A stretch of DNA of 64,000 bases from assembly GCF_964340395.1 (NCBI RefSeq), contig NC_135549.1, positions 7,864,842-7,928,841 on the forward strand, read 5' to 3'. The notes beneath the pieces were generated by a model. It ran no database searches and was not told the DNA's origin. It was given only the letters and a program-made list of their open reading frames with translations. Positions 25,201 through 37,600 of this stretch are shown here, piece by piece (position 1 is the stretch's first letter; the number at the start of each line of letters is the position of its first letter). The position numbers and the translations under genes were made by a program. The DNA is from Glandiceps talaboti (lineage: Eukaryota > Hemichordata > Enteropneusta > Spengelidae).

Positions 25201-28200
25201 TCAAGATGGTGTGTTTTAAAAATCAATGGAATGCTACCATATGTCCCTCACAATTTTCATGATGTTGGGTGTACAAGTTCTTATTACAATGTTTACAGTG
25301 ATATGTATCCAGTGTCACAGGTCCACATTGATATGGTTGTCGACAGTCCAATCATCTAAACCTGTGTCAGAATTTAATATTTCTTTATTCAGCTCACTCA
25401 GAAATTTTGAATGACAGTCCTGAGATTGTAAAGTGTGCAATACTGAAATAATCTGTAACTGTGATAAAACAAGTGATAGATGATACAGGGACCATCATAT
25501 TCTGTCAATATTCTAAAGCATGTAGCATGTTACACATGTATGAACTATGATGTTCAGTTATTACTGTTGATATAATTTGAGTTGTTTCAAGGCTAATTCC
25601 AACATCCAGGGTCTAATCCATTCAATATCCAATAGTTTGTCACATGATCATGGCTTACTAAAAGTATGGGTCATGAAGCTAAATTATTACAACCCCTTGT
25701 GTCTAATAATGATCTTGTATGAAATTGTATTGACAATATTCCATTGTTGCAAACATCATGTACATGTATCCCCATGATAGCACTAGTAGTTGTTAATAGT
25801 CCTAGTACATGTACCTTGTCCTGAAACCAAAGACATATATACTACATTGTACATGTAGGCCTTTTGAGCCAACTAAGCAAAACTTGAACAACTGTGTGTA
25901 TACACACTGACACAAATAGCTTTTGGAACTTTTGACTTTAAAAGTCATGGTGAGAGTGATACCCAAAGTTAAGAATATCCTGCATATATTATATAAACAG
26001 TGGTTTCATTGATATATGATACCTACTATCTATAGCAGTCACCTAGGGACACCTTCCCCTCAAGACAACTGAGGTCCAAGGTGGTATTAAAGGAGGTGAA
26101 TTTGACCTGATGCATCAAGCTTATACCGGTCTGCCTTCCAGAATTATTCCTCTATGTACAGGATATGAAAGAGAGCAAATAACAAGAAATTTGCCTCCTT
26201 TGATATTTTTTGCTGATATACTTTTGTATTTGTGGATAATCACAATAATCCCAGGAAACACAAAGACCATGAACTCTGATGTTTAATTTGCATACTATGG
26301 TAAGAGTCTTCACTTTGGGTAACTTGAGAACAACATTTAACAGTCAAGTGAAGTATAAACAGTAGGGATAAACTCTTTGTTGTTGTCCCAGAAATCAGAG
26401 AATTCACTGATTACTTTATGTAGGTGTCTAGCTTTTGTCTCTTTTATGTAAGGTTAGGTGGCTGGGTTGACATTGACTGGTTATAAAAGAATAATGAAAT
26501 ACGGTGTGACAAAAACTTAAAAGTCAAATTAGGAGGCAGATAATAAATTTCACACCTTCTTTATAATTCAGGTGGACTATTCATAAATTAAAGTGTACAT
26601 TATCCATGATCAGTGGGCAGAAGCTGTGTATGCTATTTTATTTATAGCTGACGACTTTAGTTTAGTCAGCTACTTATCCAGTAGGGAACAAAACTGAGCC
26701 ATAATACTAAATAGCTTGTCCCCTAGCTAATCTGACTACACAGCTGTTAAAATTATTATCATGTGGAAATTTATATAAATGTTATAGCTATGCATACTTT
26801 ACCTTGCAATAAGGACAAAGCTGTTGCCTGTGTTGTCATGTAAATTTCCACCAGTAAATTGACATTTATTGAACACATCTTTGTTTGCTTACATCACCCC
26901 TACAAAAAAATGGTGTGTCTGTAATGATGACTCTTTTGTTATGCATATTAGTTTTCCAGTCATAGAAATCCCTATGTGTGCCTCATGTTCCATACTGGAC
27001 CTCTTTGCATAGCCAGTACATGACAATCTTCATCGGGGACTCCTATAGAAAATCTCCCATCTCAGTAAACATCTAGATATTAATTTTGGAAGACTGTAGC
27101 TGTTTAGAAGAGGACTTACCCATCACTAATTCTGCCATCATGATCAATGGTATTGTTCCCAATCTTTCATTTTTGCCTAGAATTTTCTAGAGGAGACACA
27201 ATAGAAAAGATATCACCCATCATCAATGTCAATATGGACGATCTGTTTTCATATTACATAATTACCCTTTCTGTGTTTTTTTTTATGATGTTTATGCTAT
27301 GCCTGTCTGTGTTTGTGATATACATGCCATGTTTGACCTCTAGGGGAATTAGACAGAGCTCAGGATAGTTGATGCTTTGTGAAATGCCAGAATGATTTTA
27401 TATGTGACTCTCTCAGTGACGTTCTTTAACCATTTAAAGACTCCATAAGAAAGATCCATACTGTGTCCTTATGAAGATATCTGATCACCAATTCACCATA
27501 ACTGGTTGACCTTTATTGATATATTACGAATATTTCAATAATTGATGATGAAAATTTGCAGTGACCGTATTAAATATTGTGATATGCATGCAGTGATGAT
27601 GCATATGGTATGAACTTCTCATTTGATGGAGTCTTATATTTTAGAAGAGGTTAATTTATGCTAGCTTTAATTTGTGTTGTAATAAACCATATTTAGATAC
27701 TAATCTATATTTCATATATTCAGAGATATAACCTTGACTTTTATCGGAGCTATTCAGTGTTTTGTGATTCTGCTGCTGGGAAATGTCTGGGTAAATTGCC
27801 ATGTGATACATAGACGTACATTGCAACATGTTATATAGTAGGCAAATGTGCTTTTGTAGCAATCAATAATGTCTGCACACTATCAGGACAGTTCTGTCCA
27901 CAACCATGTATACACAAAAAAAAACAATAGAAAACCAGAAGCTTCATTGTTGAATGACATAAGCAAACCTTCCATGTCATCATTGTAAAAGACTCTTGTA
28001 CAGTAGAATGCTACTTAGAACCTTGACACTTGTGGCTAAAACAGATTACCGCTAACAGGAGATTGCGTCAGTATCAAGATATATGTTCTATTAATAAAAT
28101 CATACATACATGTACACAGAATAATCTTATCTCTCTGTTTGATATTAAACACATCCTCTGTTATGTGTAAATGTACAGTACTGTACATTTACACATAATT

Positions 28201-31200
28201 AGAAAAGACAGAATCATTTTTAAAAAAGGAAACAGAGGAAACAAACAAACAAAGAGTATGTATCATCAAGCATACTGGTGACAGATGTTTGTTGATATCT
28301 ATGATGTATGTTTAGTTGTTTGGTTATTAATATGGAGGGGTATTGTTACAGAGATGTAGTAAAAGCTCTGTGTAAATGTTATCTTGTAATTGAAAGAGAT
28401 CATAATGAGATCCGTAATGAGAAGTATAAAAATACATATCACTCAGGATACCATGTCTTCTGATTTCTTGTATGTGATCTTTCTAATAGTCTTTGAAAGC
28501 CTTTAGATTATGCTGTTCCATCAATTTTGAAAATTAATGGCCTAAAAGAATACAGCTATTTTGTCTCAGCTAGTCTTCCTTGGATTACTTGTGTACAGTG
28601 ATTTCAAGAACAGCAAGATAAATAGCCCTTAGTATATGTACCAGTGTACTAAACCAGTTTATGTTAGGAACACAATAATAGACCAGTGTCCTTGCCAAAG
28701 AGAGAACAGCTGTTATCAGAAAAAAATATGTACTGTCATTTCTGTAATAACAACATTTAAATATAGCTATCTAGTGCTGAAAACAGTAAATGCAAGTATT
28801 AGCTTGTATTAGCTTGATTAAGTAGTATGTATGCACTTTTCTCCCAGAATAATATACACATTTTTGAATCAATAGTGATGTACTATTTTCAGTGATGAAA
28901 ATACATCCATTTGATGTTTTTGATTGGCTTGGGTCAATAGTCTTGTTATAGGTTGCATTGTAATAACTATATTGTAATGTGTGTTACAGAAATGAGGTAA
29001 AAATTTAATACATACGGTCATACAGATATAGTTAATTGTCTACATCATACATGATGTCAGGCATCAGTATGCAGTATGTGTTATAACCAATTCATCACTG
29101 TTGTAGGAAGTGACTGTACACGAATGCATCCCATCTGGATGTATCAATATACACAGCGCATAAATGTTATGTCACATGTAAAAAAGATTCTGATTTCACA
29201 TGAAGTTCTTTCCGCTCTTTAATTTTTTTGTCATGCAAGATATTACAATTGAAATATTATATAGTTAGGCAGATGTTAAAAATTGAAATTCAGAAACGTG
29301 CTCGACATGAAAATATTTTAGCAAAAAAATGTATATGGTTACTCTGAAGTTAATGCCTTTGCTCAAGCTTAAAGAAATTTATATTTTTTGATACAGAAAA
29401 TAATGTTTATACAATTGAGTGCCCAATTTTCTACCACTTCCCCTTCCCTGTCCCCTGCCCCCCTGCCTCCTCACAACAGATGGAAGAAAAGAAGGGATAA
29501 TATGGCAGTCAAACAGAAGTGAAACTAAAAGTAGAATAATCTATATTTTGTATATGCTTCCTTGTTTTGGATAAATTTGGGTTAGCTTCCTTTTTATCAA
29601 ATTTATGGGAAGTTTGTGTTGTGACTGATAATGATACAACTATTGTGAGAAAACATTCTGTTGTGTGGAGGGTAGAGGAACATTTATATACCCAGTCAAA
29701 TGTATGATCATGATGTTTTAGGGGTGATGAAAGTGAAACTTACCTTTAGAGTGAGTATATTTGCTACATGTATTTGCTTACAAAACAACTATATGGAGGA
29801 ATAAATAGATGCAGATAATTTTATACTTAGTTGATTTTTCACTCCCAAGGTGCATTGCATGAGACGTTGCCTGTGTTGTTACATTGAGGATTATTTTGTC
29901 TTTATTACATTAATAATAACATTTTTCATCATGAGATGATGGAAAGACCTGTTGAACTCTTTGATTGAGAGTGATTTTATAGAACAAAGACTAAACGCCA
30001 TCAGTAACAGAGAAGGATTTTACTTGTAAACCCAGGGTATAGGTCAGGTGACAATCATCCCCCTGAGTAGCGTGTGTAAATCCCCCTACATGTACAAAAT
30101 ACATGATATGGTATGGGGAGACACATGATGCATCTTATTCTTAGAACTGGCAACAGGTTCATTCTTTCAATTAAAAGGTTGAGGATATCCGTACCATCAT
30201 CTTTAGGTCTTGGCTTGAAATCTACTCCTTTAATAATAGATACAATGTGCAGTATTACTATCTTTCTCACACTGAATAACCTGTTGATGCACACTTTGAT
30301 AGGAAAACCACCTACATGTACTAGAATAGCAACAATGTCGATTTCATTTTATTGCCATTTTGTGCATAATGTTGCTGATAGTGTAATATTTATTACGTTG
30401 TACATAAGATGAGAATCTATGCTATCTAGTAGATATAACCAATTTTATAGTAAATTGGTCGTTATGAGATCACTCAGATTGAAGGTTATTTTCCTCTTAC
30501 AGTTGAATAGTAGACTTATTGTTAACTGATGGATTTAGCATCATTATCACCTATTTGTTCACTACCAAACTGGTATAAAATGTAATTGATTGCGTACAGT
30601 ATATCAAAGCAAGATTTCACATTATGGGTTAATGTCAGTACACTGATTGGGGTTTGATGATGAGTGCTGGTCTATACTTTTTAAAATTAAAGCAACTAGT
30701 GTGTATGTGACAATTTTCTTGTGACTTATCCTTTTTTAATCTCACAATGTTACTAGGCAACAACAATGATGAAATGGTTGAAGTCAGACTGCTGTAATGA
30801 TTCAATTAGTTTAACTCAGTGATTCAATTAGTCTGTTGTTTCATTAGCCTTCCATTGTCAGCATGCAATAATGATAATTTTAACGCTACAAAACATAACC
30901 ATCCATATATCAATTTTGGTCACTGTTGTTATCTTCATTCATGGTATTGTGTTTGTGAACCAGTGATATTAACCCTTGCTGTCAGATTCATCTGTTTCCA
31001 TGGTAATGGTTCATATGAAAAAAATTGTTTTTGAAAACCCGATTTCAGGTACTTTGTTAAACACACACAAAAATGAAAATTTCAGTTTACCAAATGTCAT
31101 ACAAGAATATACTACAGTCGCTTTAAGCCAATTAATTTCACAACTTTGGAAATTAACATTTTACTTATCAAGATACGTTTATTTTTAATGCCCAATAAAA

Positions 31201-31551
31201 AATGGATTGTTTTGATGGATGCAGTGATCGTGTAAAGACAATTTTCTATCTGCTATATCATATATGCTAGAATGTGAAAAATTGTGAATTACTGCACACT
31301 ATTAAAACATGGTGGTGATTGCTTGATTGGTAATTCAGAAATATAACTTGGCAATGTCTTTCCTATTACTAATTTACTTTTGCCTGTGTATATATCCAGG
31401 TAATAGCTTATCAAGGGTTTGAATCAACAGTCTGTCGACTCTGTTATTTATTCATTATTAAAATACTGCAGTTGTTAGGAAAGGATTTACTAAACGCTGA
31501 TAAAAATACACAGGCACATTTACATACATGCAGATATAGATATATGCACAC

Positions 31552-31613
<62 letters not shown>

Positions 31614-34600
31614 TGCACTCACAGTATGCACTCACAGTATGCACTCACACACAAAGTGATGCGCTCTAACCTCTTTTATTTCAACCACTTACATTTACAC
31701 ATATTAACAAAATTGTTGTTAAGTTGATTAACTTCTATTGTTTCCAAGAAATAATGGGTTGAAGTCACTTCTCTCTATGGGCCAGCACAATGAGATTGCA
31801 GCAAAGAATACCTTGTCATCATTTGCTATGAGATATCATTCAGATTTCCTGTTCAACACTTCTATACTCCTCTTTATCTGTTTGCATTGCAGTAGCGATG
31901 TTCCTGAACACTTTGACACCAAAATTTTATGTAGCACTGACTGGCACCTCATCTTTGATATCGGGACTCATTCTGGTAAGTTCAAGTTGGCAACATCATA
32001 TCTAGTCCCAGTCTGCTACTGCACCATCTAGTGGCAGCGAGTCAACAAAGCTAGTCGAAAGCTTTCTTGAAGTTTCTGTTGTGTTGTAGTCAATGCGTAC
32101 AAAATGACTCAAATCTTCAACTAGTTTTGTACCAGGGAGGGGCTTTTTCAAGAAGTTACACATACATGTACATACAATGAAATTCTAATTGCAGTTGCGT
32201 AGAATTGGTTGAAATTGATTTTCAGGATCATGTCCAAGTTTTTGCCCATATTGATATCAGAACTATTTCTAGCACGTTCAAGCTATCAACATGATCATCT
32301 CTAAATTTTTGTCCTTCTTCATATCAGAACTACACATATTTCTAGCAAGCTCAAGTTGTAAATATCATTTCAAAGTTTTTGTCCACCTACATGTAGCCCT
32401 TGTTGCTGTTTTGTATCACATAGTAAATATGTAAGTGATAATATGTGTTATATAGCTCCATAGTGTATCAAAGCAGTGATGTATTGTAGAGAATGATAAC
32501 ATTCCCATATGACATTATCAGCATTTGAAGCATGGTCAGATTGATGTAATCAGTATATTAGACATTTCTGTCAATTTATTGCACCTGATCATCCGATTGA
32601 TCATCTCTAGAATTTCAATTTTCTGAACACACTTACAGATTGAAAGCATTTTTTTTTTTCAAATGTTAATTTTTTTTGTTGGCATTACATGTAACTCCTC
32701 TATACTTGTAGATTTCCTCACTCAATATTCCTGCCTTTACACAATAATATATAATTTCCTTTTCTACTTCCGCAGATTTTTGAATGGTGGTATTTTCGGA
32801 AATATGGAACATCTTTCATTGAGCAGGTGTCTTTGAATCACTTATCTCCCTGGTTAGGGGGTAATGACAGTAACGGGAACACCAATGGCAGTTCCAACAA
32901 CTCTCCACAACAGACAGCCCCAGGTAATGATATAACATTGTCAAAAATGATTTATTAGCCCTGTGGAAGAGTTAGGACAGTCTCAGCATAGCAAAATATA
33001 AGATAGCTTTCTTTGATCATCAGTATAAATTGTTGATCCTGGAACTAGTTGTATTCAATTGTATAAAAAATCTTCCCCATTATACATCTGATGAGACTGA
33101 AATATTGGACAAACTGTATCTTATATAATCTGAATCTGAAAGCGCTCTGTGGTAATTAAATATTTCAGTCAGGGCCGAGTTAGAAAGATGGAATTGATAT
33201 ATAGCAATCAATTTGCTCAAGCCCTTAACAAATGTAAAAGAAATTATCTAAATTTTGTCAACAGGAAATGGGCAATCTTAAATTTTCTTGAAATAATTAT
33301 GTAAATGTATTCACCAATGTTGAAATGAAATATTAATATTGTTAAATTTCATCCTATATGACAGATGATACTTGTTTTTCAAACAGGTTTTTGTGAAGTT
33401 GCCGTGTGTTAATTATCTGTCAATTTTTATCTGTTTTTGCAAGCCTGATCTGTTATGTATGATGATGAAAAAATTTAAACTATGTAATGTCCTGAGTATA
33501 AACATATAAAATTAGAATGTAATTATGATTTTGACAGTGTTCAGGCCATATTAATAGGACATAGCAACAAGTTATTATATCATATTAATATTTCATGTCA
33601 TGTAATCTTATTATTATTTAATAGAGTGTAAAGTGTGGCGGAATCCACTCAATCTATTCCGAGGATCTGAATATAACCGATTTACGTGGGTGACAGGCAA
33701 AGACCCGCTCACTTTTTATGACATGAATTTATCAGCTCAAGATCATCAGACGTTTTTTACTTGTGATACAGATCAAAATAGACCTGCAGATGAAAGTAAG
33801 TCTCTCAGTTTGTGTTTTATTTACCTTTTTTTCTTTGCTCATTTTTTTGACCAATAATGTGTTGTGAAGAGATATGTTACTGTTGCTATGCAAATTAGTG
33901 AGGTCAAGTAAAGGTCAGATTATTTTCGCATAGCAAATGAGTGAAACTGAAAATGATCAGTTCTTGAAACTCAATTTTGTGGGTTTCACTGTAAAAAATA
34001 GAAGATAACCCTTTCAATTTTATCCTTTTCATTTTCAAACAGACTTGATGACAAACTAATACTCACCACCTTCCTAAAATCAGGGTGTAATAGTACTCCT
34101 TTAGTTCTACAAATACAATTCATTAATGTTACTTTTTGGTATTTTTTATTGACCTGTATCTAGTCATGCAGCGGGCATGGAGGGAACGAAATCCACAGTT
34201 ACGAATCAAGAAAGCGCATGAAGCCTTAGATAAAAGCTCAGAGTAAGTAACCGTGTGCACTTATCTAAGTTGATTTATACTGATACCAAGGAAATAACAT
34301 TCAAGATCAAACTTGCAGCTTGCAATACCACATGTCAGATTCATTCAAAATGTTGTGATTTTGAAAGGAAATTTCATCCAAGTATCTTTCAAGTTGACAA
34401 TTTACAATGTGATGTAAAACATAGTGGTCACCATGTTTGTTTTCAAGGCAATTTAAGTGTTGTTGAAATACACATATTTGGAATTATGTTTGAGATAACT
34501 GATAAGAAAAAAAGCACAACATGATAAAACTCAAACTAGTCATTTGTAAATCAGAGGACATTTTATAATATTACCTCATTAGTGCTAATATATCAGTGTT

Positions 34601-37600
34601 TCCTTTAAAATGTTTTTTGAAGTCCTCATATCATAGATGATGGACTTGAATTAATTGAATGGATTGAATTCAAATTCACAAATTATCAACATCGATGTAG
34701 CAATGTTATGCATATTGAAAGCTAAGTTTCTGAATGTCTGAAGAAAGTTAGTTTGTGACAGAATTATAGAAAAGTAAAATTGAAGAGAAATACTGCATGG
34801 TGATGTAGCTACTGTAACTAATTATATAGAACAAATTTCTGCAGTCATACCCATAAGTTAATTATAAACTGCACTGATTTGGATTAAAACAGCACATATA
34901 ATGTCGATGTATAGTATAGTGTAATTAGAACTTTCATTTGATTTCCACAGATGTGCGTCAGCATGGATATTGCTTGCAGAAGAAGAAGCCACAACAATAT
35001 TAGAAGCAGAACGATTATTTAAGCAAGCGTTAAAAGTTGGCGAGATCAACTATAAAAAGAGCCAGTCTTTACAACATCAGAGTTCGCAACATGAAGCCTT
35101 ACATAGTAAGTGGGTTCACCCTTTTGTTTAACTAGTTCAGAAACCAGTATGTTTTGTTATAGTTTGTACTACATGTAACCAGTGGAGTACTATCTAATTA
35201 CGATGAATTGATGACAATTGTTCATAGGTGATTGGCGGTGTATGAATAATGATACAAAGTAATATCAGTTATCTGGCTGCAAGCTTCTTTCTTAAGTAGC
35301 ATGAATAGTTTGTAAAACTGAAAAACCATAACTGCTGTCATTTTCCTATTGGCTAGCTTTTATTTTATGCTGAATAAATTATTTGTTAAACTGAAGTGCT
35401 AACTAAGGTGTAGTTATAAACTGAGATAAAGATGGCAAGTCTTGACAAGTTTCCAATATAATGATCATTCAGCAGGCATGTCTGTCTGTAGACTACTACA
35501 GGTATACTGTATGTTTGCAATGATACAAGGCTAGTCAGAATGGTATGGGTGTGAGAATTGAAAAAAGGATATTTGTCATGAATATACATAAATATATATC
35601 AGAAATTGTACTCTGTGATATGAATTGTGGTGGTGTTCCCTTCATTGTCATTGTTGGTGTTATGATCGCCATCATTGTTGTCATGGTTATGTTATCATGG
35701 TTGTTGTCTTTAGGTCTTTATTATAAGAATATGTACATGATCACTTTGTAATATTGACAGGAATAAAATGACAATATTTGATGTATGTTTTGTTGAAGGG
35801 CGAGATACCAATGTCCTAGTTTACATCAAACGTCGTCTTGCTATGTGTGCAAGGAAGCTAGGAAGAGTCAAAGAAGCTGTGAAAATGATGAGAGATGTGA
35901 GTTTCACAGGCACTTGTAGGCTGTGATTATGCTGTTGAACAGCCTTGCCACAGGCACTTGTAGGCTGTGACTATGCTGTTGAACAGTTTTATCACAGGCA
36001 CTTATTGAATAGATAGGTTTTATGTATATTCATGTACATCTTGCTCATTGGCTTTACAGATACAAGCTGACTTCTCATAAAACTTGCGAAAAAACATCAG
36101 TGTGTTTGCTTGCTTGTGGTAAGCAGGAAAGAGACATGCTTCTTGCAAAGGCACACACTATTATTTGTGTTGATAACTTATCTAAGTATAAATACTACAT
36201 GAGTCCTGTAAATCCCATAACTCTGTTTACTGTTAGAACACTACACATTATAACGATGGAGTCCAACTGTTTCTGTTTCAGTTTAGCTTCAACAGATATA
36301 AAAATGATAAAAGTATCGTGTGAACCTATGCATCAGAGGCACCTGCTGTTATTTTTGTATCAATTGTGTTGTTGTTACCTAATTTCTCTTTGTGTGAAGT
36401 TTTTCCTTGGCTCACTTCATTCAAGAAAATGCACTGGTATTTTTTTACAGACTATTTCAATGTAGTAATGCAAGGTGGAAATATAATTCTGTGTAGTAAA
36501 TTACTCAAATTTTCCTATGTTTACTAATTCTCTTCTATGTTTTCTTGCAGCTGATGAAAGAATTTCCATTATTTAATGTATTGAATATTCATGAGAACTT
36601 GATAGAGGCTTTGCTAGAGTTACAAGCGTATGCTGATGTCCAAGCAGTATTAGCCAAATATGACGATATCAGTTTACCAAAATCAGCCACCATATGTTAT
36701 ACAGCAGCACTGCTCAAAGCCAGGGCTGTGTGTGATAAGTAAGTAATTACATTGTAGGACGATATCAGCCACCATATGTTATACACCAGCACTGCTCAAA
36801 GCCAGGGCTGTGTGTGACAAGTAAGTTATTACATTGTAGTAAGATATCAGCCACCATATGTTATACAGCAGCACTGCTCAAAACCAGGGCTGTGTGTGAT
36901 AAGTAACTAACTTCTGTACTGTCAAATTTTGTGAAAGTTAACAATAATAATACCTGGAGAATGATGGTGATCACTTTATAGTAGTATTTAGCATAATGCT
37001 TGTTAGTTTATAACCTTAGCAGAGTCCATGAAAGTTAGCAAGTATTGATTCCAAAATCATTCAGTCCCAGATTCTTGTACATTGTATTAGTATTATCTAT
37101 CAGTGGAGAAGCCAAGCTATACAGATTACATAGGATTATTCTTTTGTTCAGAACCAAATTTTTTGTACCATTTTGCCAAACAACTGTTTTTCACACCTAA
37201 ATTTGAGTTCAAATTGAAACTGGGTTTGGTATACCAGAAACAAATCATTAAATTCTTTATATTGATTTACTACTACAGGTTTTCACCAGAGGTGGCATCA
37301 AAGAGAGGGCTGAGTACGGCAGAAATGAATGCTGTTGAAGCCATTCACCGAGCGGTTGAGTTCAACCCTCATGTGCCTAAGGTGAGATGAACTGTGGCTT
37401 GATTTACAAACACCAACAACTACATTTATTTTGGAGTAACTTAAACCATAGGCTATTCAAATCCTGCAGAAGGTCTTTTACACTCACTGCATGCTGGCAT
37501 TTTAAGCAGTGAATCTATAATTTGAGTGTATCACCATTCAGTCGATATCCACAAGATAGAGTACAAAGAACATATGTTGTTTAAAGAACTTGAATCTATG

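Larger units (their letters stand above)
19208..31892 (+). other. ST7 intron 1 (12.7 kb)
   Basis: No gene is recognised inside. It contains the 37-bp hairpin (20885-20921), the 32-bp minisatellite (21645-24226), a perfect 38-bp palindrome (28161-28198), a 20-bp palindrome (20643-20662), and a CA microsatellite (31555-31611). The rest is unremarkable AT-rich intron. Confidence 0.85.

Noticed and set aside
30055-30412. Overlapping ORFs of 79-99 codons on both strands in ST7 intron 1
   Set aside because: No motif, no plausible splice context; mutual shadows of each other.
36022-36465. 147-codon ORF in ST7 intron 7
   Set aside because: No family motif, Cys/Leu/His-rich composition, inside a well-supported intron; an ORF of this size can occur by chance in 64 kb.
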